A DNA stretch of 64,000 nucleotides from Varibaculum cambriense (GCF_002848005.1 NZ_PKHX01000006.1:12396-76395); one strand, 5' to 3'. Positions 34,261 through 43,897 are shown, counted from the stretch's first letter. Numbers and translations are program-made. The notes: a model not told the origin generated them from the letters alone.

Positions 34261-35229
34261 TCAGCTTTGACGCAAAAGACAGATTTTCCTAACTGCCGCC
34301 TCCAGCGCGTATTGTGGATCCCGGCTAGCACCTTTCGCATCTTCATCAGCTTGCGCAATAATCTTAATCGCCTCCGCCAGGTGGGTATCACTCCATCCGC
34401 GCACTTCTCTCCGCGCTTTTTCCATCTGCCAAGGAGCCATTCCCAGCTGAGCAGGGCTTACTCCCCGGGCGCTAACTTTTGCCAGGTTGCGAAATTTGAG
34501 GGCAAGCGCGCCTCCAATCGCGACCGGCTCCACCCCGGAAGAAAATGCTTGCCGCAGCAACACCAGGGCGCGCGAAAGATTCCCCACCGCGGCGGCATCG
34601 GCTACGTTAAATCCGGTAGCCCCCACCCGCGAGCCGTAGAACTGTTGCACGCCCTGCAAGGTTACTGCCTGCGGATAGTCCGAGACCAACTGGCGAGCAG
34701 CGCCGATTAGTTCCGCTAAATCCCCACCGAGCGCATCTACTAGCAGCTGCGCTCCGGCAGGCTCTATACGTCCGCCTGCCGTGCGAACTTCTTCGACCAC
34801 TAAGGACAGTTTGTCGCGGGCATTTTTGATCCTCGCGACTTTGACCTCCCGCGCTCCCGCTTTCTTAATCTTGTCTACCTGGCGTTTTCCTTTATTGGAG
34901 CCATCGTGCATGGCAACCACCCAGCAATCTGCTTGCGGCGCGGCTAAGTAATTTGCCAGATCTTGCCCTAAATCCTCGTCGGCGGATTCAAAATCGGGGA
35001 TCACCACCAGGCGGGCTTCTCCAAATAATGAGGGAGAAGTCAAGGAATCTAGGGAACCGGCCTGATAGCCGCTAGCAGTCACCTCGGTCACCGCTAGCGA
35101 GGGATCTTGGTTTCTCCCCAGCTGTTTTAAACGTGCCAGGGCGCGATCTGCCAGCAGCTTCTCGGGGCCGCGAATCAGCACCCCGGTACTTAACGTGCAA
35201 TCGCGCCAACTCATCTGCTTTGAGGCCAT
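34261..35229 (-). CDS. holA: DNA polymerase III subunit delta
   Basis: A 322-residue HolA, the clamp-loader subunit that opens the beta clamp. N-terminal LIRGPEKLLADRALARLK and SLFGEARLVVI, middle VEEVRTAGGRIEPAGAQLLV-DALGGDLAELI and the C-terminal collar region with ALVLLRQAFSSGVEPVAIGGAL fit the family. Its start overlaps the comEC 3' end by 19 bp, the usual comEA-comEC-holA order. MSWRDCTL (35214) is an alternative start. rpsT, often near holA, is not present here. Confidence 0.92.
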   Translation of the reverse strand: MASKQMSWRDCTLSTGVLIRGPEKLLADRALARLKQLGRNQDPSLAVTEVTASGYQAGSLDSLTSPSLFGEARLVVIPDFESADEDLGQDLANYLAAPQADCWVVAMHDGSNKGKRQVDKIKKAGAREVKVARIKNARDKLSLVVEEVRTAGGRIEPAGAQLLVDALGGDLAELIGAARQLVSDYPQAVTLQGVQQFYGSRVGATGFNVADAAAVGNLSRALVLLRQAFSSGVEPVAIGGALALKFRNLAKVSARGVSPAQLGMAPWQMEKARREVRGWSDTHLAEAIKIIAQADEDAKGASRDPQYALEAAVRKICLLRQS

Positions 35230-36839
35230 GCTTTAACATTGCCATTTATCTTCTTTTTTGGAAAGTAGCAGCGGTAAATATAGGTCAGCCCCACCGTCAC
35301 CGTCCCCAAAGCTAGAATCCCTGGTCCGCCCGCTGGCCACGGCAAGATCGCGAGCCGATTAGAGGCAACCGCCCGGGCAACTGCTATCACCCAACTGCAC
35401 CCGATTCCCAGTATTTTTGCCAAGAGCGTTCCCGGCAGTGGCAAAAACGTTAGGCAGGCTCCACCCCAGATCAGCAGGGTCACTACCGGAGCGATAGCCA
35501 CATTAGCGAGCACAGTCAAAGTGTTGATTCCGGGACGGATTAGCAATTGCCCCGGTAGGCAAGCTAGCTGCGCTACCAAGCTAACTGCGCCGACGGAGAG
35601 GAAAGTGGATAAAAACTTTCTGAAAAACGGGGGAGATTTTCGCGATAGCATTCGAGAGGTTTTCCCGTTGCCCCGTATTTTTGCAGTCTCGATTCCCTTT
35701 TGTAGCTTTTCCTCTAAAGGCTTAGCTACCAGCACAATTGCCGCTGTAGCACTGACTGAGAGCAAAAAACCGGTATCGGCTCCGAATCCGGGTTCAAAAA
35801 TTAGCAGACCGATAATCGCGATTTCGAGGGCGGTAAAAGAGTACGGTTCTCTGCCTCTAGCTAAAGCCAGGAGGGCAACCATTCCCATAACCGCCGCCCG
35901 CAGCAGCGAAGGAGAAGGCCCTAGGAGCAGACAGTATCCCACTAACAAACCGGCACACGTCAACAGACGCCAGCGGGGTTTCAGCCCCGCACTAAGTAGC
36001 GCTACCAGGGAAAGTAGCACCGAGATATGCATCCCGGACACACAGGTAATATGCACAATCCCGGCAGTTTTTAGGGCTTCAGTATCCGCAGACGCATCGG
36101 CGCGGATCCCCAGAATCATGGCCGGCAGCAGCGTAGCTGCTGCCGGGGAATCTGCAGCTACCAGTTTTTCTTCCAGCCGGGCCGCGAACTTTTGTTTAAG
36201 AGCCGCCGCCCCGCGCGGCTCGGCTCTCACCTTTGGGGTAGCGATAATTCTTCCCGGGATCTCCAAAAGAGTATTCGCACTGATTACTGTGGTTAAGTCT
36301 TGGTTAGATTCCCCGGGGTTAGATTCCCCGGCACGGGACGGTTTTTCTAGCTGCAAGATAGTTTCCACAACAGTTCCCCGGGGATATTTTGGTAGGTGTT
36401 GCCCAAAGGCCACCACTTTCAGACCGGTTTTTACTGCCGGCGCAGGTGGCAGGCGGGCTGATAATAGGCGTAACTGCGTTATTTGTTGGTTGCTTTCGGC
36501 GGAGTATTTTCGCGGCGGCATCTCTACCACTGCTATCGCCTGGAATCGGTCGATCTGCCCCTGCCAGGCACGCGCTAGCGGGTCAGCGGCTATCACCCGC
36601 ACTTCCTGGCTGATTGCCACTGCTACCCCGCCCAGCGCCCCTAAAGCCAGTGCACACCCCAGGATAATCCCGGGGAGAACTTTCCAGTAGCTAACCAGCA
36701 ACACTAAGGCAGCGCTCCCGAGGGCTAAGGCACCGATAAGCGGCACCCATGCTAAGGGAAGAGCAGGTAAGACCACTGCGCCTAACCAGGCAATAATGGC
36801 TGCTGGCGCTAAACGTAAATCTAGGATTCGTCCTTTCAT
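35211..36839 (-). CDS. comEC: ComEC/Rec2-family DNA-uptake channel (lacks beta-lactamase domain)
   Basis: A 542-residue polytopic membrane protein. It contains the N-terminal soluble region with the ComEC competence domain (ATLLPAMILGIRADAS, HITCVSGMHISVLLSLVALL) and multiple helices with the conserved SPSLLRAAVMG segment. ComEC translocates single-stranded DNA during natural transformation. The C-terminal metallo-beta-lactamase-like domain seen in many ComEC proteins (~750 residues) is missing; the protein ends after the last helices in a basic tail. Shorter forms occur in actinobacteria, so this is not clearly a truncation. It follows comEA by 7 bp. Confidence 0.88.
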   Translation of the reverse strand: MKGRILDLRLAPAAIIAWLGAVVLPALPLAWVPLIGALALGSAALVLLVSYWKVLPGIILGCALALGALGGVAVAISQEVRVIAADPLARAWQGQIDRFQAIAVVEMPPRKYSAESNQQITQLRLLSARLPPAPAVKTGLKVVAFGQHLPKYPRGTVVETILQLEKPSRAGESNPGESNQDLTTVISANTLLEIPGRIIATPKVRAEPRGAAALKQKFAARLEEKLVAADSPAAATLLPAMILGIRADASADTEALKTAGIVHITCVSGMHISVLLSLVALLSAGLKPRWRLLTCAGLLVGYCLLLGPSPSLLRAAVMGMVALLALARGREPYSFTALEIAIIGLLIFEPGFGADTGFLLSVSATAAIVLVAKPLEEKLQKGIETAKIRGNGKTSRMLSRKSPPFFRKFLSTFLSVGAVSLVAQLACLPGQLLIRPGINTLTVLANVAIAPVVTLLIWGGACLTFLPLPGTLLAKILGIGCSWVIAVARAVASNRLAILPWPAGGPGILALGTVTVGLTYIYRCYFPKKKINGNVKAWPQSR

Positions 36840-36846
36840 GGCTTGC

Positions 36847-37620
36847 CTAGAGCCTGATCATTCCGGCCAAGGCCGCATATTTTTTCTCCCCGATTCCGGA
36901 AACATTCTTCAAATCCTCCAGGTTTTGGAAACGTCCCTGCGATTGGCGATAATCTACGATCCTTTGCGCTAGCGATTCTCCTACCCCCGGAAGTTGCTCT
37001 AACTGCTGCTTCGAGGCCTCATTAATTGAGATTTTCCCGCCGCCCGCGCTGGCGGCACCGCCCTCATCTGCCGGTTGCCTGCTGGTTCCTGCCGCGCCTG
37101 CTCCTGCCGCCGTTTCTGTCCCCGCCCCACTGCTTTCCTCAATTCCCACCCGCAGCTGCTCCCCGTCGCTAAGACGGCGCGCGAGATTTAGTCCCGACAG
37201 ATCGGTACCTGGAAGCGCTCCCCCGGCAGCTTTAATCGCATCTTGCACCCGCGCAGAAGCCTCTAGGCGTACCACTCCCGGTTTTTTTACTTTACCCACC
37301 ACATCCACCAGTACCTCTCCGGTGCCGCCGGGTGCAGATCCCGGCGTAGCGCGGGCAGTTGAACTAAAACTAGGGGTTGCGGGAGAAGGTTTACTAGTAG
37401 GAGTTTTACCTTGCGCCCAACCCGCCATCACTGTCACAATCACCACTGCTATTAGCGCGGCTGACACGATTCGTGGGGAAGGAGCCCAGCGCAGGCGGAT
37501 CCCGCTGGGATCAGAACGCAGCCGGGTTTCCGCCTCTTGCAAAAGCTGGTGCGCCCGGGGAGTCCGAGAAGATGCCTGGCGAAACTGAGAGCGGGTATAG
37601 CTGGGTTTTTCTGGAGCCAT
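36847..37620 (-). CDS. comEA: ComEA-family helix-hairpin-helix DNA-binding protein
   Basis: A 257-residue membrane-anchored DNA receptor: cytoplasmic N-terminus, one transmembrane helix (IVSAALIAVVIVTVMAGWAQ, about residues 52-71), a low-complexity spacer, a SLBB/beta-grasp domain (VLVDVVGKVKKPGVVRLEA ... ALPGTDLSGLNLARRLSDGE), and the C-terminal helix-hairpin-helix pair (INEASKQQLEQLPGVGESLA, VSGIGEKKYAAL). It binds incoming DNA for ComEC. Neither the start at 37620 nor an in-frame GTG at 37692 has a clear ribosome-binding site; I use the ATG. Placed between rluD and comEC. Confidence 0.88.
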   Translation of the reverse strand: MAPEKPSYTRSQFRQASSRTPRAHQLLQEAETRLRSDPSGIRLRWAPSPRIVSAALIAVVIVTVMAGWAQGKTPTSKPSPATPSFSSTARATPGSAPGGTGEVLVDVVGKVKKPGVVRLEASARVQDAIKAAGGALPGTDLSGLNLARRLSDGEQLRVGIEESSGAGTETAAGAGAAGTSRQPADEGGAASAGGGKISINEASKQQLEQLPGVGESLAQRIVDYRQSQGRFQNLEDLKNVSGIGEKKYAALAGMIRL

Positions 37621-37715
37621 AGAGCGAAAATAAGTTGCTGACGCGGCCTCGGCAAGCTTTAAAAAGTTCGTAACAGGAAAAGCTAACCCCACCTAGGACG
37701 GGGGACAAACCGCTA

Positions 37716-38636
37716 TCAGAATCCGCGGCGCAAACGGGTTAATGCATCCTCTAAATCAGCGGTTAAAGGAGCCCCAAAACTCATTTGCTCACCGGTTACC
37801 GGATGGGTAAAACCTAAGGTCACCGCATGTAACCACTGCCGAGTCAACCCCAGTTCCTGCGCTAGGCGCGGATTTGCCCCATAAATCGGATCACCTACGA
37901 TCCCATGCCCGATTGCTTCCATATGCACTCGAATCTGATGCGTCCGCCCCGTTTCCAGTTGTACCTCGAGCAGTGAGGCCCCCGGTAGGCACTCCACAGT
38001 GCGGTAATGGGTTATGGCCGGTCTGCCCCCGGTAACTACCGCCATTTTGAAATCACGGGAAGGATGCCGCCCAATCGGGGCATCAATAGTTCCCGCAGGC
38101 GGATCTAGGTAGCCTTGCACCAAGGCATGATAGATCTTCTGCACCCGGCGCTCGCGAAAATCATCCTGCAACCGGCCATAGGCTAACTCCGATTTGGCCA
38201 CTACCATCGCCCCAGAAGTTCCCACGTCTAAGCGGTGCACGATTCCTTTTCGCTCTGCTGGACCGGAGGTAACAATTTCTGCTCCCGCTGCCAACAAGGC
38301 ACCAACAACCGTCGGCCCCTCCCAACCGGGAGCCGTATGCGCCGCCATCCCCACCGGTTTATTGACCACTACGATATCGGCGTCCTGGTACAGAATCGGA
38401 AGCGGTGCCGGGGTTTCTAAAGTCTTGGGAGAGGCATCGGGCAGCAGCACTTCCACCTGGTCACCGCGAGCTACCTCCGCCGATTTTCGCGAAACTACTC
38501 CGTTTACCTTTACCTCATTTTGTTTTATCAGTTTGGCAACCAGGGAACGAGAAATCCCTAGTTCAGCTGCCAGTACTTGGTCAAGGCGCTTGCCTTGCGC
38601 GCTTTCAGGAACCCGCAGGCGAACCCGTTCACGCAT
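37716..38636 (-). CDS. RluD-type 23S rRNA/tRNA pseudouridine synthase
   Basis: A 306-residue RluA/RluD-family enzyme. An N-terminal S4 RNA-binding domain (GKRLDQVLAAELGISRSLVA ... VKVNGVVSRKSAEV) precedes the catalytic domain with HRLDVGTSG, whose Asp is the nucleophile, and LLEVQLETGRTHQIRVHM. RluD isomerises uridines in helix 69 of 23S rRNA; other RluA-type targets are possible. Its start overlaps the lspA 3' end by 8 bp, the standard lspA-rluD order. Confidence 0.93.
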   Translation of the reverse strand: MRERVRLRVPESAQGKRLDQVLAAELGISRSLVAKLIKQNEVKVNGVVSRKSAEVARGDQVEVLLPDASPKTLETPAPLPILYQDADIVVVNKPVGMAAHTAPGWEGPTVVGALLAAGAEIVTSGPAERKGIVHRLDVGTSGAMVVAKSELAYGRLQDDFRERRVQKIYHALVQGYLDPPAGTIDAPIGRHPSRDFKMAVVTGGRPAITHYRTVECLPGASLLEVQLETGRTHQIRVHMEAIGHGIVGDPIYGANPRLAQELGLTRQWLHAVTLGFTHPVTGEQMSFGAPLTADLEDALTRLRRGF

Positions 38637-39171
38637 CCTTGCCCCGCACCCGCGCCGGTTTGTAGGAGTGATTACCGCTAACCGAGGGGACGCCCAGCAC
38701 CACTAGCACCACTACGGCCACTACCCCGATCACAATCGCAATATCCGCAATATTTCCGACGAACATTGAACGGTAGTTCAAAAAATCAATCACATGCCCG
38801 CGAAAGATTCCCGGAGGGCGAATGAGGCGATCGACCAGGTTTCCCAGCGCCCCTCCTGCCAGTAGCCCAAGGGAGAGTTGCCAGGCACGATTAGTCATTG
38901 CCCGTCCACTCCAAATAATAATGGCCAGCACCACCGCCGCTATTACCGAGAACACCCAAGTAAAGCTTTCTGCCAGTGAAAAGGCTGCACCGGGGTTACG
39001 CACTAGTTGCAGACCAATGAAACTACCGATTAAAGGTTTTTCGGGTGCCCCTACTTCCAACACGCTGAGCGCCCAGGCTTTGGTGACTTGGTCAATGATT
39101 AACACCGGTAGCGCTACGAACGCGAATATCACCAGGAGCGGCGACCGTTTTTTCTTTTTTCGCTGATTCAT
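38629..39171 (-). CDS. lspA: Lipoprotein signal peptidase (signal peptidase II)
   Basis: A 180-residue membrane aspartyl protease with four helices. Conserved motifs: LVRNPGAAFSLAESFTWVFS, GALGNLVDRLIRPPG with the first catalytic Asp, and VGNIADIAIVIG with the second. It cleaves lipoprotein signal peptides after lipid attachment. A short basic cytoplasmic tail follows the last helix. A terminator for divIVA lies 40 bp upstream, so lspA probably has its own promoter or depends on read-through. Confidence 0.95.
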   Translation of the reverse strand: MNQRKKKKRSPLLVIFAFVALPVLIIDQVTKAWALSVLEVGAPEKPLIGSFIGLQLVRNPGAAFSLAESFTWVFSVIAAVVLAIIIWSGRAMTNRAWQLSLGLLAGGALGNLVDRLIRPPGIFRGHVIDFLNYRSMFVGNIADIAIVIGVVAVVVLVVLGVPSVSGNHSYKPARVRGKDA

Positions 39172-39211
39172 TTTCTTTCCAGGTCGATTGAGTCTATGCC
39201 TAAATTTAATA

Positions 39212-39250
39212 AAAAAGTAGCGGCGCCACCACTTACGTGATGGCGCCGCT
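39212..39250 (-). terminator. Rho-independent terminator after divIVA
   Basis: AGCGGCGCCACCAC (39219-39232) pairs with GTGATGGCGCCGCT (39237-39250), one mismatch. On the minus strand the stem is followed by CTTTTTTATT. It ends the ftsZ-to-divIVA transcript before lspA. Confidence 0.85.
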
Positions 39251-39295
39251 CTAATCCTCCTTGGCTCTTAGGAGGAACCACGTTTAAATTGCTAG

Positions 39296-40096
39296 CTATG
39301 CCTCTTGCGCATCTAGCTGGCCGATCAAAACCTGTAGGTGCTCGCGCACCTTCTGACGATAATCGTTTTCGAAGGCCTTGAGGTCATCGACCCGGGACTC
39401 GAGATCTGCACGCTCGGATTCTAGCTGCTCGAGTACGCGGCGACGCTCATCATTGGCTTCCCGTACGATCTGGTCACCCTTGAGGCGGGAATCTTCCAGA
39501 ATCTGGTCAGCTTCCTGCTGCCCGTTGCGCACGTATTCGTCGTGTACCCGCTGTGCCAGCGCCAGCATAGAGGTGGCATCTTCTGGCTGTTCCGCGCTGG
39601 ACTGCGCCGCAGCCTGCGAGTTTTGCTCCGCCTGTGCCAGTTGCTCCCGCAATTGCTCGATTTCCGCCACGGCCTGCTGGGTTTCCGCCTGAGACTGTGC
39701 CAGCGCCGCCTGGGCTTCTTGTTGAGTTTGCGCCAAGTGGGCCTGCAGAGCCTGGATTTGCTCTCCAGCTTGCGGATCGCCCTCGGCGGCGGCCGCCTGG
39801 TACTGCTGTACCTGCGCCTGCATTTCGGCAATCTGCGCATTAGCCGTCTCGAGCTGCGCCTTGAGCGCGGCAGTTTCTTCACCGCTGTCACTGGGGGCTA
39901 CTACCCCACCGGCAGCTGCCTGCTGGCGAACCTCATCTAGTTCAGATTTTAAGGAAGCATTTTGATCCTGCAGAGTCGCGATAGTTTCTACGACCTCATC
40001 GAGAAATTCGTCAACTTCTTCCTGATCGTATCCTTCACGGAACTTGGTCGCCTGGAATTGTTTCCAGTGGACATCTTCAGCAGTCAGCAGAGCCAT
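39296..40096 (-). CDS. divIVA: DivIVA/Wag31 polar-growth scaffold protein
   Basis: A 266-residue DivIVA homologue. The N-terminal lipid-binding domain (LTAEDVHWKQFQATKFREGY ... DEFLDEVVETIATLQ) is followed by long coiled coils rich in Gln/Ala (about 90-170) and a C-terminal coiled coil (LEQLESERADLESRVDDLKA). In actinobacteria it marks cell poles and organises cell-wall growth. I use the ATG at 40096, with GAGG upstream; a GTG three codons earlier is possible. The Gln/Ala-rich central part is lower-complexity than in mycobacterial Wag31. Confidence 0.93.
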   Translation of the reverse strand: MALLTAEDVHWKQFQATKFREGYDQEEVDEFLDEVVETIATLQDQNASLKSELDEVRQQAAAGGVVAPSDSGEETAALKAQLETANAQIAEMQAQVQQYQAAAAEGDPQAGEQIQALQAHLAQTQQEAQAALAQSQAETQQAVAEIEQLREQLAQAEQNSQAAAQSSAEQPEDATSMLALAQRVHDEYVRNGQQEADQILEDSRLKGDQIVREANDERRRVLEQLESERADLESRVDDLKAFENDYRQKVREHLQVLIGQLDAQEA

Positions 40097-40278
40097 ACCT
40101 GTCACCTCAGTTATCTATCGTGTTTTTCCCGAGGTAGGTGCTCTACCTGCCAGCGGGAACTTCTGCGCTATAGGTTGCAGTTGGAAACAAGCATACCGGA
40201 GATCTGCTCAACTTCCACATCTTCAACAATAGTAACATCTATGATTTTGAGCAACACTTTAGGCAATTTTCTGCAGTT

Positions 40279-40608
40279 TTATCTTTGTAAAAGAACTAGC
40301 AGCGCGTTAATCAGGTGGATCCAAATATTTATCAATACTGTGACCAGCAAGAACAGTACAATAAAACTCATATCTAGGGCGATAGTCCCAAGCCGCAGGG
40401 GTTTAATGAATCTCCCTAAAAAACGTAAGGGTGGATCGGTTAATCCAAAGACCAAGTTACAAAGAAATAACGTAACCGAGTTCTTTGGCCGCCAACTCGG
40501 GTTCAGTGCCATCACCCAAGAGAGCACCGCCCGCACTATTAACGCCAGAATATAGAGCTGGAGGAGCCATCTGCCTATCTGGCCGATCCAATAGACTAAA
40601 GTGAGCAT
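40279..40608 (-). CDS. YggT-family membrane protein
   Basis: A 109-residue protein with two strongly hydrophobic segments (about 3-30 and 75-105) separated by NPSWRP...LTDPPLRFLGRFIKPLRLG, the YggT signature. It follows sepF by 3 bp and precedes divIVA by about 180 bp, a conserved division-cluster location. YggT proteins are linked to envelope organisation and osmotic tolerance in some bacteria; the role here is inferred from context. Confidence 0.9.
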   Translation of the reverse strand: MLTLVYWIGQIGRWLLQLYILALIVRAVLSWVMALNPSWRPKNSVTLFLCNLVFGLTDPPLRFLGRFIKPLRLGTIALDMSFIVLFLLVTVLINIWIHLINALLVLLQR

Positions 40609-40611
40609 CTA

Positions 40612-41076
40612 TCAGCTTTGATTGAAAAAGTCTCGCTTAGATCCCAGCGAAGATTCACCCTCGTCTACCTGTACCGATTTCGGAGAAAGTAAAAATACCC
40701 GGTTAGTAACTTTTTCAATTCCCCCGTCGAGGGCGAAGCTGAGACCCGCAGCAAAATCAATCATCCGCCGCGCTTCCAGGTCATTCATTGCCCCCAGATT
40801 CATAATCACCGGGGTGCCGTCTTTGAAGGCTTCCCCAATGTTCTGCGCCTCGTTATAGGTGGTAGGCCGGATGGTCACAATCCGCTTAAGCTCTGAAGCC
40901 ACTTCGGGCTGGGAGCTGACTGCATGCGGGAAACGCAAGGCCGGTTCCACTATTCGAGGACGGGGGGTAGGAACTTCAGAATCCGGAACTGTGCTTTCTA
41001 GTTCATCGCTGAATTCTTCGTTCTCTTGCGGTTCGGACAGGCCTAAATAGTCCATCGTCTTCCTCAAAGCGCCCAT
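40612..41076 (-). CDS. sepF: Cell division protein SepF
   Basis: A 154-residue SepF. An N-terminal amphipathic membrane-binding segment (MGALRKTMDYLGLSE) and acidic linker lead to the globular FtsZ-binding domain (about 60-145), including YNEAQNIGEAFKDGTPVIMN and FAAGLSFALDGGIEKVTNRV-FLLSP. It anchors FtsZ to the membrane and is essential where FtsA is missing, as in actinobacteria. Located 109 bp after the pgeF gene. Confidence 0.95.
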   Translation of the reverse strand: MGALRKTMDYLGLSEPQENEEFSDELESTVPDSEVPTPRPRIVEPALRFPHAVSSQPEVASELKRIVTIRPTTYNEAQNIGEAFKDGTPVIMNLGAMNDLEARRMIDFAAGLSFALDGGIEKVTNRVFLLSPKSVQVDEGESSLGSKRDFFNQS

Positions 41077-41185
41077 CAGGTTCTCCTTCTTCTAATACTG
41101 GTCTACAAAAACGTTAAACGGGACTAGGATTTTTTTGAAGCATTAACGCGGCGTGTTCCCAAAACTAGGCACCTAAATGCGCAGT

Positions 41186-41932
41186 TCAGCCCGCTGGAAC
41201 TTCTCGCTTACCTACTACGATTCCCGCGAATCTGCCGGTAACCCCATCACGGCGATAGGAATAAAGGTTTCGGTCTTCAAAAGTGCAGCGTTTAGAAGCA
41301 AAAGTAATCCGGGCTCCCGCCGCTCTAAGCTGGGAAATTACCCCCGCTTGCAGATCTAAACCAGGACTTCCCACCCGAGTACGAGACCAGGCAGCTGGCA
41401 CATGCCCGGTCACATGGGTTCGCATCGCCTCGGGTACCTCGTAGCAGGCTCCACAGATCGCAGGTCCAATAGCGGCATGAATCTTGCCGCTCTGGGCTCC
41501 TAGTTTCCGTAAAGCCAGCACCGCTTCGCGCACAATCCCGGTGACCATTCCAGCTCTGCCCGCATGCACTGCGGCCACCAGCAGACCGTCATCGGAAGCC
41601 AGTAGCAGGGGCACGCAATCAGCCACCATCACTCCCGCTGCCGGGGTGGTTAGTCCCAGTTCTACGAATTCGCGAGTGTCGATGATGATCCCGTCGGCCT
41701 CCACCGGAGCGTTGGTATGACCGGGACGGACTTGCACTACCCGGTTGGAATGGGTCTGATGCATCCAGACGACTTTCCGCCCGATTGCCTCGTCAACGAT
41801 TCTGCGGTTCTCCGCTACGGTATCGGGGTTATCTCCGACGTGATCTCCCAGGTTGAGGGTAGCGTATGTTCCGGAGGAGTGCCCCCCGATCCGGTTGGTA
41901 AAAACCGCCTGCGCGCCACCAATGCGAAACAT
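41186..41932 (-). CDS. pgeF: PgeF/YlmD-type purine nucleoside phosphorylase (DUF152)
   Basis: A 248-residue protein of the multicopper-oxidase-like DUF152 family, now known as purine nucleoside phosphorylases/adenosine deaminases and peptidoglycan editing factors. The zinc ligands lie in HQTHSNRV, VADCVPLLLA and AVHAGRAGMVTGIV, all conserved. It lies 6 bp after ftsZ and before sepF, its usual place. Its link to division is by gene order only. The symbol follows family usage. Confidence 0.87.
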   Translation of the reverse strand: MFRIGGAQAVFTNRIGGHSSGTYATLNLGDHVGDNPDTVAENRRIVDEAIGRKVVWMHQTHSNRVVQVRPGHTNAPVEADGIIIDTREFVELGLTTPAAGVMVADCVPLLLASDDGLLVAAVHAGRAGMVTGIVREAVLALRKLGAQSGKIHAAIGPAICGACYEVPEAMRTHVTGHVPAAWSRTRVGSPGLDLQAGVISQLRAAGARITFASKRCTFEDRNLYSYRRDGVTGRFAGIVVGKREVPAG

Positions 41933-41938
41933 CGCGAC

Positions 41939-43276
41939 CTACCGCATGAAGTCGGGTACATCAAGACCCGATTCTTGATCGTCGTCCTCGAATACTCGCG
42001 GTACGGTTAAGGTGCTATCGTCCTCGCTCTTGCTGTTAACCCCAAAGTTATCGCGGTAGCTGCTGGGGGTTTCGTTTTCTTTACGATTAAAGGCGTCGCG
42101 CGAAGGGGGAGTTACCGGCAGGCGGTGCGCTCCTCCAGTGACGCTGGTACGCGGCAGATCCCCGACGCTGCGTTCGTCCTCTTTAAGCACTGCGCGGCGC
42201 GGAAAGGCCGGGATAGCGGAGGTTACCGTGGCATCCTCCCTGGTTTTTTCTTTTTCAGAGGAGGCGGCGGGTTCGGAGGCCGGCTCGGGGGTTGCTTTCT
42301 TCTCTACCCGCGCACTCTTTTTACCCTTCTTGGGGTCATCGAACCCGGCGGCAATAATAGTCACCCGAATCTGATCGCCCAAGGATTCGTCAACGTTGGC
42401 GCCGAAAATAATATTGGCTTCGGGGTGCACCATTTCGCGTACCATATCCGCAGCGCGATGCACTTCCAATAGTCCCATATCCGAGCCGCCCTGGAAGAAC
42501 ATCAACACTCCCAGCGCCCCGTCAATATCGGCTTCTAGCAGCGGGGACATAAAGGCGGCTTCGGCAGCGCGGATTGCGCGGTCTTCCCCGGTGGCCGAAC
42601 CAATCCCCATCAGAGCAGTCCCTGCCCCTTTCATCACGCTTTTCACGTCCGCGAAGTCAACGTTAATGAGGGCGGAGGTGGTAATCAGGTCGGTGATACC
42701 CTGCACGCCGGAATGCAGAACTTCGTCAGCCGCGGAGAAGGCATCCACCATGGTGATGTTTTGATCTGAGATTTCCAGGAGGCGATCGTTGGGAATCACG
42801 ATAATGGTATCTACTTCTTTGCGCAGTGCCTCTACCCCGGCTTCTGCCTGCGTATGACGACGCTTGCCTTCAAAGGAGAACGGCCGGGTAACTACCCCGA
42901 TGGTCAGGGCGCCCATTTCCCGCGCCACCCGCGCCACGATAGGAGCGCCACCAGTACCGGTACCGCCGCCCTCGCCGGCGGTAACGAAGACCATGTCCGC
43001 CCCTTCTAGGGTGTCTTTGATTTCCTCTTCGTTATCAGCGGCAGCGCGTTCGCCTACCTTGGGATCGGCACCGGCGCCGAGGCCACGGGTTTCTTCCCGT
43101 CCGATATCCAGTTTCACGTCCGCATCTGACATCATTAGTGCCTGCGCATCAGTGTTAATCGCGATGAACTCTACGCCTTTTAGGCCGAACTCAATCATGC
43201 GGTTAACGGCGTTTGCTCCGCCGCCGCCGATGCCTACAACTTTAATATCTGCCAGGTTGGTATCTGGTACTGTCAC
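41939..43276 (-). CDS. ftsZ: Cell division protein FtsZ
   Basis: A 445-residue FtsZ. The GTPase domain has [13 protein letters not shown], the tubulin signature [10 protein letters not shown], and the T7-type [11 protein letters not shown] (about 200-215). A variable, charged linker (about 315-435) ends in the conserved peptide LDVPDFMR that binds SepF and other partners. It forms the Z ring. First gene of the pgeF-sepF-yggT-divIVA cluster; the 190-bp region to the divergent HIT gene holds its promoter. The linker is a little longer than usual. Confidence 0.98.
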   Translation of the reverse strand: MTVPDTNLADIKVVGIGGGGANAVNRMIEFGLKGVEFIAINTDAQALMMSDADVKLDIGREETRGLGAGADPKVGERAAADNEEEIKDTLEGADMVFVTAGEGGGTGTGGAPIVARVAREMGALTIGVVTRPFSFEGKRRHTQAEAGVEALRKEVDTIIVIPNDRLLEISDQNITMVDAFSAADEVLHSGVQGITDLITTSALINVDFADVKSVMKGAGTALMGIGSATGEDRAIRAAEAAFMSPLLEADIDGALGVLMFFQGGSDMGLLEVHRAADMVREMVHPEANIIFGANVDESLGDQIRVTIIAAGFDDPKKGKKSARVEKKATPEPASEPAASSEKEKTREDATVTSAIPAFPRRAVLKEDERSVGDLPRTSVTGGAHRLPVTPPSRDAFNRKENETPSSYRDNFGVNSKSEDDSTLTVPRVFEDDDQESGLDVPDFMR

Positions 43277-43468
43277 GGTCGCCCTCCGATCTAACCCTAA
43301 AGCTTTACTTTAGAGTTAGGATTATTAGCCCTCTTGGTCAAACGAAAATCCTATGTAAAGAGGAGTTTTCAGCAAGCATTATGGGCGCGTGTTGCCCATT
43401 TCCCATAAAAGTTTCCCGTTTGCTTTCCCGACATATCATTAGAGACAAGAAATAACTCAGGAGGAAAT

Positions 43469-43897
43469 ATGCCCACCATTTTTACTCGCATTATCGCTGG
43501 CGAAATCCCCGGCGAGTTCTGCTGGAAAGACGATATCTGTGTCGCCTTCGCTGACATTAACCCCATAACCCCCGGACACGTGCTATTAGTCCCCCGCCGG
43601 GAAGTAGAAAACTATTGGGACGCCCCCACCGCGGAGCTACAGCACCTAATGAAAGTGGCACAGATTATCGGGCGCGCCCAACGGCAGGCTTTCGGATCTG
43701 AGCGCTCCTGCCTAAGCATCGCCGGATTCGACGTACCGCATTTGCATCTACATCTAATTCCGGCAAACTCCATGGAAGACATTAAGTTCGCTCACGCCCA
43801 ACCCGCCACTGCGGAGGACATCGCCGCCTCTATGCAGAAGCTACGCCAGGCAATTGCCGCCCAGGGACACGCCAGGGAGGCGGGAGCCCGCGCCTAA
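43469..43897 (+). CDS. HIT-family nucleotide-binding protein
   Basis: A 142-residue HIT protein. The histidine triad is HLHLHLIP preceded by DV P (DVPHLHLHL), and the N-terminal FTRIIAGEIPGEFCWKDD is typical of HINT/Fhit-like bacterial hydrolases that cleave nucleoside phosphoramidates or related nucleotides. A GGAGGAAA site lies before ATG. It is divergent from ftsZ and converges with a DUF6912 gene, whose stop overlaps its own by 4 bp. Physiological substrate unknown. Confidence 0.93.
   Translation: MPTIFTRIIAGEIPGEFCWKDDICVAFADINPITPGHVLLVPRREVENYWDAPTAELQHLMKVAQIIGRAQRQAFGSERSCLSIAGFDVPHLHLHLIPANSMEDIKFAHAQPATAEDIAASMQKLRQAIAAQGHAREAGARA

Noticed and set aside
35521-36690. 389-residue plus-strand open frame opposite comEC
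   Set aside because: Shadow of a conserved GC-rich coding frame; low-complexity Ser/Arg/Pro composition.
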